Of a stretch of 64,000 nucleotides of DNA, positions 44,689-55,564 are shown one piece after another. Position numbers and translations under genes: made by a program. The notes beneath the pieces were generated by a model. That model had not been told where the DNA came from, searched no databases, and saw nothing but the letters and a program-made list of their open reading frames with translations. Where the stretch lies: positions 1-64,000 of the forward strand of contig NZ_BAXR01000008.1 of NCBI RefSeq assembly GCF_001310635.1, given 5' to 3'. This DNA comes from Bacillus sp. JCM 19034 (GTDB taxonomy: Bacteria > Bacillota > Bacilli > Bacillales > Bacillaceae_D). Position 1 is the first letter of the stretch; the number at the start of each line of letters is the position of its first letter.

Positions 44689-46965
44689 TCATTTATCCGT
44701 TCCGTATTTTAGTTGTCCTCTATATTTTCCAGGTGTTATATTTTTATATTTTCTAAAGACCCGTATAAAACTGTTCTCATGTTGATACCCGACTTCGATG
44801 GCTATATCTGATATTTTTTTATCAGTTTCTAATAACAACTCTATTGCGTGCTCTATTCTTAGCCTCGTAAAATACCCATAAATCGTTTCATTCATTTGCT
44901 CTTTAAATATTTGACTGGCTAAACTAACACTTATCTGGACAGAATCTGCTATTTCCTGAACCCCAATAGGCTCTTTTAAATGACATTTCATAAACTCTAT
45001 CATTTGGGTACAAATAATATATTCCTTTTGCTGTTGAGTTACTTTAAATCTTTCTGATAAGGTAGTAGCCTGACTTTGTAAACGTTTCTCTATATCCTGT
45101 AAATCCATAGTTAGAAACCGTTCCATTATTTGTTGCTCATTTTCTTCTATATTACTTATAGAAAGGTGCTGCAATCGTTTTTCGATTTTCCCTAAAAAAG
45201 GAATGACCTTAATAGGGTTATATTTATTCTTAGTTATCTCGCTTATTAATGAAGTGATCAGATTGCTAGCACTTGATGTGTTTCCTGATTGAATGAGTTC
45301 AATTAAATTCTCAATCTTATCTTCATTTAACTGTGAATGGTTATTAGTATAGCTTTTAAATTCGTCATATGTGATGAAGCTACCGTAACCTTTATAAGCT
45401 CTTATCGTAAGTACATCCCTTGCCTCAATCATGAAATGCTCTAACTCTCCTATATCAGACCCTACTCTACTTACCCCAATCGAGATACTAAAACCTAATA
45501 ATTCTCCAACCGAAGTAACCGCTTTCAATAAACAAGTGCTTAAATTTCCCAACTCACTCTCTCCATATAATAGAAGAGCTAGTTTATCTTTCCCTAAATC
45601 CGCACATTCACAACGTCCGACGGGAGTCAGTACTTCAGATACGATATTTGTTAATGCAAACTTTAATAATGGATGATCTGGCTCCGGGTATTTCTTTACC
45701 CATTCATAATAGCTATCAATCGAAATCATGACGATGACATAAGGCTTGTTTGTCCACTCTTGATAATATAGCGTCCACTTCTCATAAACAGCTTTTTTAT
45801 TTTTTATATTCCCTAAATAAATGTCATTAAAAAACTTAGATGTAGCTTCCATCTTCACTTTTTGTACCATTCGTGATAAGTATGTGTGATCGCTTATTAA
45901 GTCAACTGCTAGGTTTTCTAAATGAGTTAAATCACCCATTTCCATGTTGTTGTCTTTCACATTAAATAACTTTTTAATTCGCCTTATCGGTTTAAATAAC
46001 TGATTATGAATATAAATAATGACCATTAAACCTAGGGATAGAGCAATAAGTGATACTAAAAAAACAACATTTCTAATTGTTTTTGATTTGGCTAGTAAGC
46101 TATCTTGAGATACTAAAGAGACGTAATTCCATGATGTTAGTTGAGACGTCATCATCGTCCCCAACAATTTTTGATCCTCATAAAGAAATTCACTTATCTC
46201 GTTTTCATCTAACTCTTGTAGTATTTCATCAATCGGTACAAATCCGAAAGCATGATTAGGCGGCTTCGTAAATAAGACTTCATTGTGTTTGTCAGTGATA
46301 AACCACATGCTATTAATAGCCGAGCTATCAGAAGGATTTAATTTTGAGAAGATCTCATCTTCCTCAAGGTTTATAGCAATAATCCCCATTAAGGAATCAT
46401 TTATCTTTATTTTCCTAAATAACGTGATTTCTGATATCGTTGAATTCTCCGACTTTCTTACTTCTCTTTTCTTCACAACCATTGTTTCCAATTCAAATTC
46501 ATTTAGATCATCTATCCAGTGTGAATCGATAAAATTGATACGATTGGAACTATACCCTTGTGGCATTGATACAAAGCTGTCTTTATTGACATCATAAATA
46601 TAAATACTTTTAATATAAGGAGAGTTTTTAATAACTGTTGATAATAATTGATAGATTCCCGTAATATTATCATACGAATTTTGATGTGTGCTTTTCAGAA
46701 ATTCATGAATGCTAGGTTCAAGAGAAAGATTAATGGCCGTCTTATTTGTTTCTTCAATATATGAATCAATTAGCTCCATACTAATATGAAGCATTTGCTT
46801 TTGAGGTTCATGTAATTGCTCCTGCAAAACAGATTTAGAAGAATAGTAGGAAGTGAAGCCGACAATGAGTATAATGATAAAAATGGCTAAACTTACAAGA
46901 AGCACCAATCGTGTTTGTGTAATTTTCCATATTTGTTTCGACCAATTATAAAGTCGGTTGGGCAT
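44689..46965 (-). CDS. Membrane-anchored AraC-family regulator
   Basis: Intact, 758 residues. A first membrane helix (VLLVSLAIFIIILIVGFTSY, residues 20-39), an extracytoplasmic sensor domain (about 45-280), a second helix (NVVFLVSLIALSLGLMVIIY), a long linker with a GGDEF-like degenerate fold, and a C-terminal AraC DNA-binding domain with two HTHs (IGVQEIADSVQISVSLASQI, KKISDIAIEVGYQHENSFIR, then FRKYKNITPGKYRGQ). Such one-component regulators sit beside carbohydrate ABC operons in Bacillus and Paenibacillus and sense extracellular sugars. It lies in the middle of the locus it probably activates. Confidence 0.92.
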   Translation of the reverse strand: MPNRLYNWSKQIWKITQTRLVLLVSLAIFIIILIVGFTSYYSSKSVLQEQLHEPQKQMLHISMELIDSYIEETNKTAINLSLEPSIHEFLKSTHQNSYDNITGIYQLLSTVIKNSPYIKSIYIYDVNKDSFVSMPQGYSSNRINFIDSHWIDDLNEFELETMVVKKREVRKSENSTISEITLFRKIKINDSLMGIIAINLEEDEIFSKLNPSDSSAINSMWFITDKHNEVLFTKPPNHAFGFVPIDEILQELDENEISEFLYEDQKLLGTMMTSQLTSWNYVSLVSQDSLLAKSKTIRNVVFLVSLIALSLGLMVIIYIHNQLFKPIRRIKKLFNVKDNNMEMGDLTHLENLAVDLISDHTYLSRMVQKVKMEATSKFFNDIYLGNIKNKKAVYEKWTLYYQEWTNKPYVIVMISIDSYYEWVKKYPEPDHPLLKFALTNIVSEVLTPVGRCECADLGKDKLALLLYGESELGNLSTCLLKAVTSVGELLGFSISIGVSRVGSDIGELEHFMIEARDVLTIRAYKGYGSFITYDEFKSYTNNHSQLNEDKIENLIELIQSGNTSSASNLITSLISEITKNKYNPIKVIPFLGKIEKRLQHLSISNIEENEQQIMERFLTMDLQDIEKRLQSQATTLSERFKVTQQQKEYIICTQMIEFMKCHLKEPIGVQEIADSVQISVSLASQIFKEQMNETIYGYFTRLRIEHAIELLLETDKKISDIAIEVGYQHENSFIRVFRKYKNITPGKYRGQLKYGTDK

Positions 46966-47192
46966 GTATTTTCCCTCCTTTTCTTAAAATTACAACACAC
47001 ACCCACTTTACTCCTTTTTATTCTTCTATATTTCTGATTTCTCTATCTCTGCTCCTGCAAGCATAACCATTCCGATTCCCTGTTTAGTCATTCAATTATA
47101 ATGATTGTGAGCTGCTTGTTGTTCGATATGACTTATTATCTTTATAATTTATGCTTCGCTTTGTTGTTTTAATCCATGTAATACCTCATTAA

Positions 47193-48456
47193 TTAATATG
47201 GCCGATGCTCTTTCACCGACCTCCATACCGCTTCACCTGTTGCAACCGAGTAAGCACCGTCTTTAGCACCTGATAATAATTGAAATGGTTTATGTTTGCT
47301 TTCTCCCAAGAAGATATCTTCTAATAACAGAGGATCTCCTCCACCATGTCCACCCTCTCTATGAACAACATGAATCGTTTCCTTAGACCCGAACAAAGGG
47401 AAATAATCGATCGTTTGAACTGGAGTAGGAAAAGGCGTACGTTTTGGTGCATGGTATTCCATTGTCTCAATCCTTCCCTTTGTTCCATTTATCGCTAAAC
47501 GGTAGCCTTCATACGGAAGGGAAAAATTAACTGAATAGCTAAGTAAAGCACCTTCGCTATATTTAATTGTTGCACTATACGTATCTTCAATCTCAATATC
47601 TCCATCAAAAATACATCTGTCTGGACGATAGTTTGTATATGGGTATTTCTGATTTTCGGCTTCAAGTGAGCAAGATGGTCATCTGGGACGTTTACCACCT
47701 TTTGTCTTCTATTCCACCTAGCATAATATGCGCACTCTTCCGTATAACTACATGTACCGCAATATCTCCCGTCCGTATCCTCTGCAGGATTCAATTCTCC
47801 ATTTGCACCATAGTAATGAAGATCACCATAAGCAAAAGCTTCAACAGGTGTTTGATTTATCCACCAATTCACTAAATCAAAATGATGTGTACATTTATGG
47901 ATGGACAATCCTCCTGAAATATCTCGATATCGATTCCAACGTTTAAAATAACTAGAACCATGATGTGTATCAAGATACCAATTCAAATCGATCGATGTAA
48001 TCTTCCCTAGCTTTCCCTCCAAGATTAATTCTTTTATTTTTGTATGAATAGGAGCATATCGATAATTAAATGTTACGATCACTTTACCAAGACTTGCTTT
48101 TTCTGCCTCTATGATTTTTTGCAATCTAAACCAGTCGTGGCCATTGGCTTCTCAGTAATGACGTCTAAATGATTGGCTAATGCACGAACAATATACCTTG
48201 CATGTGTGTCATCTCTACCAGCAACAATGACCACATCTGGCTTTGTTTCTACAACCATCTGCTCAAATTCAGATTCATTGTAGGTTTTAATATGCGAATT
48301 CTCTGGAAATCTAGTACGAAAAGTAGTAAAACGTAACGGATCACAATCTAATAAACCGACTAGCTCACATGTAGACGAAAAGTCTGTCAATATCGGCTTA
48401 GCAAACATGCCTAATGCCCTTCCGCTCACTCCACAAATCACATATCTCTTTCTCAA
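47193..48456 (-). pseudogene. Gfo/Idh/MocA-family oxidoreductase (YteT-like), two or more frameshifts
   Basis: From ATG 48456: KRYVICGVSGRALGMFAKPI (Rossmann start), KPDVVIVAGRDDTHARYIVR, LANHLDVITEKPMATTGLDC, where EKP is the family signature. Frame changes near 48115 and 47680, and one in 47465-47600, separate NYRYAPIHTKIKELILEGKL, KRWNRYRDISGGLSIHKCTH and HREGGHGGGDPLLLEDIFLG. An inserted cysteine set (GRYCGTCSYTEECAYYARW) might bind metal. B. subtilis YteT is a related oxidoreductase in its rhamnogalacturonan operon. Substrate unknown. Confidence 0.85.
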
Positions 48457-48527
48457 ATAACTCCATTCCTTTCTATGTTTGATAGAAAGTAGTCATTACA
48501 AAAAGCAATGACTACTCTGAACCGATA

Positions 48528-50068
48528 TCAATTTAACCGTTCATACCACTCTTGAACTCGTTCTGTGACCACATCTCCACCTGAGCTATACCACCTTTCG
48601 ACAAATTCATCAAATTTGTCAATTGACCACTCACCGATGACAATCTTCGTTAAATATTCTTGGAAAAGCTTATGAGATTGAATGTCAGAATATCCATCAT
48701 AAACAGTTGAAGGTAAACCATCTCCTGCAATTCTCCTAGCATCAGCTGTACTGACTTCAAAAATATCCATCACCATTTGTTGCTGGTCCTCAGGAAATGT
48801 TTCAGTTATTCGAATGTCCATATCTTCTTTTGTCGTTAAGTTTCTCATTCCTAAAGCAATTGGTGTTTCGTCAGTAGCTGGTATCAGAACTTTTTTTCCA
48901 TCTTCTACTTTATGCTGCGCTCCTTCAATCCCATATCGGATAAAATCGTCATTTTCCGGATTGTAGAAAAAGTCTAAGAGCCTTAATGAGGCAATCGCTT
49001 TTTCTTCAGACACTTTTGGAATCATCCACTCAGGTTCTCCCATACTTTTTTGTGTAATAAAACCAGTAAATCCATCTACTTTTGGTAGTGGCATTCCAAC
49101 AATATAAGCGTCTTCAGCTCCTTGGCGCATCGCTTCATATCTATCTAATAAGTTTGCTGGTAAGTGATACCAACTACCTACTAAATTATTATTTATTTTG
49201 GCTGTCCACACGTCTCCTTTATTTAAAAATGTTTCTTTATCTAATAATTCTTCCTCATATAATTCACGTATAAATATAATGGCTTCTTTCATATTTTCCG
49301 TTACACCAGCATATTGGATTTCACCGTCATATATATCCCATTCAGGTTGCCCTTCCCACATTGCAACACCAAACATTGCAAACAAGTGATCCATCCATGT
49401 ACCAAATTCCCTCCCAGACGTCGCAGCTCATCCTTTTCACCATTTCCATTTGGATCTTGATCACGAAAAGCGATAAGCATTTCTCTATACTCTTCTAATG
49501 TTTCTGGCATATCAAGACCAACATTATCTAACCAATCCTGTCTTAATAATGCAGCACGTTCTGGAATCATATAAACCTTTGGCACATAATAAATTTTTCC
49601 ATCTGGTGTCGCTGCTCGCACAACATCCCACGCTTCTTCTGGTATACTGTTCCATACATGTGGTGCATATTCTTTGAGGAGGTCATCTAAAGGTAGTGCT
49701 GCTCCTTGTTGAATTAACGTTCTTTCCATCCCACCAATCGGTCTGAAAATATCTGGATAATCCTCAGAGGCAAATAACATATTTAAATACTCTGTCGCAT
49801 CAGAGCCAGCAGGTGGTGTCATCAGCTCATATTCAACTCCTGTTTCTTCCAATACTTGTTGGACATGTGGATCATCACTATCTGGAAGAACTCCCTTCGA
49901 TAAATGACTTTTAAAGACTCGCACATGCTCTATCGTTTCATTGTCTTCTGTTTCTCCATTTGTTGACTGTTGACTGCTCGTATCGGAATTGGAACATCCG
50001 ACAACAACAAATAACAATAATAATGAAATAATGACCCCAAAACAAACGATTCTTTGATCTGTACTCAT
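48528..50068 (-). pseudogene. Extracellular solute-binding lipoprotein (LplA/YtcQ-like), frameshifted
   Basis: Signal peptide and lipobox: VCFGVIISLLLLFVVVGCSN, with Cys25 the probable lipid anchor. Family-1 binding-protein body: ESGV-type TPPAGSDATEYLNMLFASED, YPDIFRPIGGMERTLIQQGA, AALLRQDWLDNVGLDMPETL. One frameshift near 49400 separates NGEKDEL from the second half, starting MDHLFAMFGVAMWEGQPEWD and ending DKFDEFVERWYSSGGDVVTE. It captures oligosaccharides outside the cell for the two permeases upstream. ATPase is not encoded here; such systems share MsmX. Confidence 0.9.
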
Positions 50069-50104
50069 TGTTAATCCTCCCTTTTTTCATTTATATCAAA
50101 CCAT

Positions 50105-50118
50105 TGTAAGCGGTTTAA
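50105..50118. promoter_or_regulatory. cre-like site (CcpA binding)
   Basis: TGTAAGCGGTTTAA matches the cre consensus TGWAANCGNTNWCA at 13 of 14 positions. It lies between the permease gene and the binding-protein gene. A site inside an operon can act as a roadblock for catabolite repression by CcpA; binding is inferred. Confidence 0.5.
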
Positions 50119-50140
50119 TATCGTATCATTAAAAAAGTAG

Positions 50141-51010
50141 CTAATCTTTTAATGAGCCTAACACAGCTCCTTTGACAAAATACTTTTGTAAATAAGGATA
50201 AACTAAAACGATTGGAACCGTTGCGAAGATAATCGTCGCTGCTTTTAATGTAGTTGTATTAAAAGCTAATTCATTCATAATTAAATTCACGGCAGCCAAT
50301 TCCTCTGGTGCTTGAAAATACTCTCGAAGCCTTAATTGTAGTGGGTACAAGTCAGGGTTTCGGATAAAAAGAATGGCCGTTTGAAATGTATTCCAATATC
50401 CCACAGCATAAAATAAACTAATCGTCGCTAGAACTGGTTTTGAAAGTGGTAAATAGATTTGAAATAACAATCGAAAAGGATTACAACCATCAATTTTAGC
50501 TGCATCATCTAATTCACTAGGAATCCCCATAAAGAATGTTCGTACGATGACCATATTAAATGTACTAATTAAACCTGGAATAATTAATGCCCATAAGGTA
50601 TCCATAATTCCAAGACTACGGACAGTTAAGAAGAAAGGGATCATCGGTGCATTAAATATCATCGTAATAACAATCATAAACATAATCGGTTTACGAAGCA
50701 TAAATTCCTTTCTAGATAACGGGAAAGCTGTTAATACAGTAAATAACATACTTAAAAAGGTCCCAAACACCGTGATATACACGGTGACAGCAAAGGATTT
50801 CCATAATACTTTGTTTTGTAGAATATGTGCCCAAGTGTCTAAGGTAAATTCCACAGGCCATAAAAATACTTGTTTCGAATCAGCTGCTATCGGAGAACTG
50901 AACGATACCGCTAACAATTGAAGCAATGGAAGAATCATTGTCAAAGCAAGGATAATAAGCACCGTATAATTAAAAATATCAAATATTCTTTCACTAATTG
51001 ATTTTCTCAT
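50141..51010 (-). CDS. Carbohydrate ABC transporter permease (CUT1, LplC/YtcP-like)
   Basis: Intact, about 289 residues from ATG 51010, which overlaps the stop of the preceding permease gene as TAATG (translational coupling). Six membrane segments (YTVLIILALTMILPLLQLLA, KSFAVTVYITVFGTFLSMLF, FMIVITMIFNAPMIPFFLTV and more). The EAA loop is DDAAKIDGCNPFRLLFQIYL then PLSKPVLATISLFYAVGYW, the contact site for the ATPase. Ends LGSLKD. With 51010-51949 it forms the channel for oligosaccharide uptake. Confidence 0.94.
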   Translation of the reverse strand: MRKSISERIFDIFNYTVLIILALTMILPLLQLLAVSFSSPIAADSKQVFLWPVEFTLDTWAHILQNKVLWKSFAVTVYITVFGTFLSMLFTVLTAFPLSRKEFMLRKPIMFMIVITMIFNAPMIPFFLTVRSLGIMDTLWALIIPGLISTFNMVIVRTFFMGIPSELDDAAKIDGCNPFRLLFQIYLPLSKPVLATISLFYAVGYWNTFQTAILFIRNPDLYPLQLRLREYFQAPEELAAVNLIMNELAFNTTTLKAATIIFATVPIVLVYPYLQKYFVKGAVLGSLKD

Positions 51011-51964
51011 TACCATAACCCCTGTTCTGTTTTTCTAGCCATTCTATTAAATATCCATATTAAAACAAAACCAACAAGAGACTGAAATAACCCAATCGCA
51101 GTAGTCATACTATATTGCCCTTGTAAAACACCAGCACGATAAACATAGGTTTCAATAATGTCTCCAACAGAATAGGTCATCGGAGTTAATAAATTATAAA
51201 TTTGATCAAATCCTAGCTCCAGGAAATTTCCAATATTAAGTAAAAACAAGACCAATATAGTAGGAAACATTAACGGAAGTGTGATATACCTCACTTGCTT
51301 CCATCGGTTAGCTCCATCTATTACCGAGGCTTCATATAAACTTGGATTTATGGAGGTAATAGCCGCTAAATAGACAATCGTTCCCCAGCCAACATTTTTC
51401 CATACACTTGATATAACAACAATTGTTCTGAAATAGCTCTCTTCTTGCATAAACAGAATGGTTTCTGCTCCAAACCATTCACGAATTCCATTTACTACCC
51501 CTTGTGAAGATAATAATTCGAATACAATCCCACCTACAATTACCCACGAGAGAAAATGTGGAAGGTAGAATAAGCTTTGTACAGATTTCTTTAAAAAGCG
51601 AATTCTTATTTCATTAAAAAGTAAAGCGAGAATGATTGGTGCCGGAAATCCAAAGATAAGCAAATAAAAAGGCAATTAAAAACGTATTGCGTAGAACTTG
51701 ATAAAAATCTTGATAAGAAAATAAATGAATAAAGTTATCAAACCCAACCCAAGGGCTGTTTAATATCCCATTAAATATTTGATAGTCCTGGAAGGCAATG
51801 ATCGTCCCCAGCAGAGGTATATACTTCAATACAATGTAAAATAACACTCCGGGTAAAATCATGATATAAAGCATCCAATGCTTTTTGATATTGGTTAGTA
51901 GCGATCTTTCTTTTTTTACTTCTCTTTTTGTAAGCCTTTTCATTTCCATGTTCACTCGTTCCAC
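51010..51964 (-). pseudogene. Carbohydrate ABC transporter permease (LplB/YteP-like), one frameshift
   Basis: N-terminal KKHWMLYIMILPGVLFYIVL and KYIPLLGTIIAFQDYQIFNG are typical of LplB-type permeases. A frameshift at about 51665 separates VLRNTFLIAF from YLLIFGFPAPIILALLFNEI. The remainder has membrane helices and the EAA loop YEASVIDGANRWKQVRYITL. ATG 51949 or 51964 could be the start; neither has a perfect ribosome site. The single lesion lies in an AAAAAGG run, so a sequencing error is possible. First gene of the locus after the promoter at 52059. Confidence 0.9.
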
Positions 51965-52058
51965 TCTGCTTTCCTCCTTTGCTTATTTTTTTGGCATCTT
52001 TACCAAAATACGCAATTTCTCTTCGTAAAAAAGAAATTTGTTGACTGAATTGGCTCAA

Positions 52059-52088
52059 CTATACCAAGCTAATCGGTTATTTGACAAT
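52059..52088 (-). promoter_or_regulatory. Promoter of the polysaccharide-utilisation operon
   Basis: On the minus strand TTGTCA (83-88 of 52000s) is followed after 18 bp by TATAGT (59-64). It lies about 95 bp before the first permease gene. Activator sites for the AraC protein cannot be identified by eye. Confidence 0.5.
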
Positions 52089-52325
52089 CAACATATCAAA
52101 CAGAAAATCAACCATTATTGAACAGCTGATTGATTTTATCTTTTGATCACGATTGTTAAAATCGTTTATCATCTTTTTTCTTTTACGCGTCTCCTGTAGC
52201 AATCAACCTCTAGGAATTATGTGCATATCAACAAATTGTATATCATTTGTTTCATTTGATGATTGTATTTTTTCGTGAATCATAATCTTGGAAAGGACAA
52301 GCAGCGAAGAATAGTATTAACATAA

Positions 52326-52362
52326 ATAAAGACGCTTTTCCTCTTACAGGAAAACGTCTTTT
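52326..52362. terminator. Bidirectional-looking terminator
   Basis: AAAGACGcTTTTCCT and AGGAAAACGTCTTT make a long stem; the minus strand ends in TTTATTTATG, the plus strand in TTTTATAT. It fits the end of the minus-strand PfpI-like gene. The gap 52089-52526 otherwise holds only a repeat at 52381-52422. Confidence 0.65.
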
Positions 52363-52380
52363 ATATTGAATAGTATTGTT

Positions 52381-52422
52381 GAACTCCCTCAGTTAGATTC
52401 TATTTACTCACAAATGCTCGCT
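52381..52422. repeat. Intergenic repeat S, copy 1
   Basis: AACTCCCTCAGTTAGATTCT then ATTTACTCACAAATGCTCGC; near-identical to 55172-55214. No gene. Confidence 0.7.
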
Positions 52423-52526
52423 TTTCAGCAAAAAATTCCGTTTATAATTTTTGCACTTGTTTAACTAAAGCTCCATTAGTTCAATACGAAAAAGGCATCT
52501 TATTCTGATTAATTTCCAAAATTTAT

Positions 52527-53142
52527 TTAATCTAATTCAATTGTATGAGCAGTTCGTTTAGCTGTCTCTTCATCAAATAATTTGCTAACAACATGTAATG
52601 CCATTTGAATTCCTGCGGATATACCTGCCGAAGTAATAACATTTCCTTCATCCACATACTTAACTCCTCTAATAACTTCTACTTTTGGGAAACTTCTCTC
52701 TAACAGGTTTAAGGCTAAACGATTTGTAGTCGCTTTCTTCCCATTAAGTATTCCAGCTTGGGCTAAGAAAAATGCTCCAGTACATACAGATGCTACTATC
52801 TTGTCTTTATAGTTTTCAATCCAAGTTATTATTTCTTCATTACTCTCTACTAACTTTAATGCTTTTAACGGCCCACCTGGAACAACAACAATATCATATA
52901 CGGGTGCATCAGAAAAACTGTAATCAGGCTTTACTTGCAAACCGTTATGTACAGTTATTTGCTTCCCATCTTGGGACACTGTACTTACCTTAAACGGCTT
53001 TTCCTCCAGATTGTTAGAGAAGAGTTTTTTTACATCGCTATTACTATAAGTAGTTAAGTTAAAAACTTCATAGGGGCCTGTAAAATCTAAAGCATCAACA
53101 TAATCAAATAACAGTATACCTACATTATAATTTTGAGCATTT
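52527..53142 (-). pseudogene. DJ-1/PfpI family protein, start disrupted
   Basis: One open frame from about 53142 to 52527 encodes NVGILLFDYVDALDFTGPYE, then FSNNLEEKPFKVSTVSQDGK, YDIVVVPGGPLKALKLVESN, SVCTGAFFLAQAGILNGKKA (nucleophile-elbow Cys in ASVCTGAF) and AGISAGIQMALHVVSKLFDE. This is the AraC-amidase-like branch of the DJ-1/PfpI superfamily. The ATG after GGAGGTTAATAAA (about 53142) is in another frame and meets TAG after six codons, so a base has been lost near the start. Function of the branch is often isonitrile hydratase-like or unknown. Confidence 0.85.
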
Positions 53143-53207
53143 TATTAACCTCCCTTTAATTATACATTACCCCCTATGGTATAAAAAGCAAGGAATTATA
53201 TATTTCC

Positions 53208-53300
53208 AATCATTCTGCTCGTTAGTTTAATGCATATCTACATACTAAAATTAAACAAGAGAGTAACGAATTATTGTTTATATTTTCCACATTTATTGTA
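53208..53300. repeat. Intergenic repeat T, copy 1
   Basis: ATTCTGCTCGTTAGTTTAA, CATACTAAAATTA and AACGAATTATTGTTTATATT recur at 57184-57290 and at the right window edge. Remaining parts of 53143-53600 are AT-rich and gene-free. Confidence 0.65.
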
Positions 53301-53600
53301 TAATGATAATAATAAAGTTATTGAATTTTGATTAATAAAAGCTAAGAGCTTACTACATTCTAGTAGCAAGGCTCTTTAAAGTAGTTTCGAATTATTTCCA
53401 TCTGTTTATATAAAATTAAAAATTTATAATAAAGTTGTTTACTTCTTATTGAACTAACGCATCTTTTCGTTTAGGAGTAACTCTTCACAATTACTTGATG
53501 TTATATAGGTGAATTGAAAGATAATTTAATATTTAGTTTAGTAGTTGTAAAAGTAGATTATTTATATGATTCTCTTATAATTTTTCAAAAAGGAGAGTTT

Positions 53601-55024
53601 ATGAAAAAGATTACTGTTTTTATATTAATGATATTTATATTATTCTCAGGATTCGCAACACAAAGTTATGCGCTATCAGATTCGAAATCTGCGGCAATAC
53701 AAGCGTTGCTAGATGATGCCTGTCGTATATCGGGAGTGCCAGGAATGTCAATCTCAATACTTGTTGATGATGAAGTGTTCTACTTTTCTTCAGGGTATGC
53801 AGACCGTGAAAAGGGGTTGTCTGCTAGTGAAAATACACTCTATGAGTTAGCCTCGGTCAGTAAAGCTTTTACCGGAATGGGTATTATGCTGTTGGAAGAG
53901 CAAGGGCTGCTCTCAATGACTGACCCTGTCCAAAAATATTTACCTTGGTTTACGTTAAAGTATCAAGGGAAACCTGTTGATATGCAAAGCCTTACATTAA
54001 ATAACTTTCTTCACCATACTAGTGGTCTAACAAATATTAGGCATAGTCAAAATATTCCACAAGGCAATACGCCGGATATGTTGCAAAAGACTGTGGAAAT
54101 GCTCGTAGATGCTGAATTGGCGTTCCCTCCCGGTGAACAGTATAACTATGGAACCGTTAATTATGACGTATTGGGTTTGGTTATTGAGATTGTGTCGCGA
54201 CAAAGCTATGAAGACTTTATGACAGAACAGGTATTTCAGCCGTTAGGTCTTCACCAGACGTATGTTTATAAAGAAGATTCTCAAGCCACTGGACAGTTGG
54301 CACAGGCTACCGTTCTTCCTTTTTTATGACCACTCCATTTAATGCTCCGGATTATGCTGGGAATAAACCCGCAGGCTACATCATTTCTAATACAAAAGAT
54401 ATGGCGCGTTGGATGGGCATACAGATGGGTATCGTGCAGGACATACCCGAAATATTTCACACGATTATCGAAAAATCACATAGGGTGATATGTCTGTTTC
54501 GGCTGTCAACGATATGTATTATGCCGCAGGCTGGTCGGTAAACGCCGACCAAACGATTATAGAACACACTGGGTCAATCCAAATTTCAGAACCCAAGTAA
54601 CCATACTGCTAAATGAACGAACAGCCATCAGCTTGCTGAGCAACGGCACAAATACAAATATAAACCTAGTACCAAAAGTTAAAGATATATTAGACGGTAA
54701 TCTAACTCAGTCATATGAAATAAGCGGCACACAGCTTTGGATATCATTTTGTCGTCTATCACAATTATTCTTTGCCTATTGGCTGTCCTGCTATTTCTCT
54801 TAGGATTACGCAGAAGGAAAGCGAATGAGCGGCAGCCAATGACAAAAAAGAGAATAATCGTAACAGTTATTTTCCTGATCGCTACGATTGCCCTAGGGAT
54901 ACTGTGCTTTGCTTTCGATTGGTCAACGATACTTATTTGGCAAACATATAGTGTTCTTACAGCTTTGATTTCGTCAGCATTATTAACAGCAAGCATTACA
55001 TGGTTTATATACACTCACCGATAA
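53601..55024 (+). pseudogene. Beta-lactamase-family serine hydrolase with C-terminal membrane domain, broken
   Basis: ATG 53601 follows AAGGAG. Signal peptide KKITVFILMIFILFSGFATQ then SYALS. The class C-like domain shows YELASVSKAFTG (SxxK, Ser nucleophile), NNFLHHTSGL and YNYGTVNYDVLGLVIE (YxN). Frame breaks occur near 54320, 54490 and again between 54600 and 54730; beyond them MDIILSSITIILCLLAVLLF and IVTVIFLIATIALGILCFAF give a C-terminal membrane part. Such penicillin-binding-like hydrolases act on cell-wall or D-amino peptides. A terminator follows at 55102. Confidence 0.82.
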
Positions 55025-55101
55025 AATACCTCGCTCCCAAGATAAGCATAATGTTAAGTAATTAAGTTTCAATTTATCGGTATGCATAATTTGAAAAACA
55101 T

Positions 55102-55122
55102 AAGACACTTCGGTGTCTTTTC
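55102..55122 (+). terminator. Terminator of the beta-lactamase-family gene
   Basis: AAGACAC-TTCG-GTGTCTT followed by TTCT on the plus strand. A compact, stable tetraloop hairpin. Confidence 0.75.
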
Positions 55123-55171
55123 TAATATCATCGGCAATTTTCCCAGTCAAACCTAATTACTATTGCTTCCA

Positions 55172-55214
55172 CTAACCTCCCTCAGTTAGATTCTTTTTAC
55201 TCATAAATGCCCGC
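55172..55214. repeat. Intergenic repeat S, copy 2
   Basis: AACCTCCCTCAGTTAGATTC then TTTACTCATAAATGCCCGCT matches 52381-52422. The rest of 55123-55564 is gene-free; a GC-richer stretch (55350-55470) has no frame I can support. Confidence 0.7.
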
Positions 55215-55564
55215 TTATTCGCGGGATTTCAGACCACTTCTAAGAACAATGACGGATGAATGGAATGAATTTTGATAATAAAGGCTACATGAAGGCATGC
55301 GGGAATAGAGGAGTTAATAGTAGCTCTACCTTTTACCATGTAATGCACGATTCTCCACGCCCCCCTGGAGGCTTTCCCTCCCATGTCTCAACAGGTCTTT
55401 AGCCCTCTCATTCCTTCTTCATGCCTATCCAAGGGGTGGAGGCCGGTTTTGCTGCACAAACGGTCAATACTGCGTAGCAAATGACTTTGTTTTATTATAT
55501 GCTGTAGCACAACAAGGAGTAGCATCAACGACATCTCCAGTTATTCCACTATGCCCCCATTACT

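Noticed and set aside
46283-46597. Plus-strand frame of 104 codons inside the AraC gene
   Set aside because: It is antisense to an intact, well-conserved gene and has no family resemblance or ribosome site.
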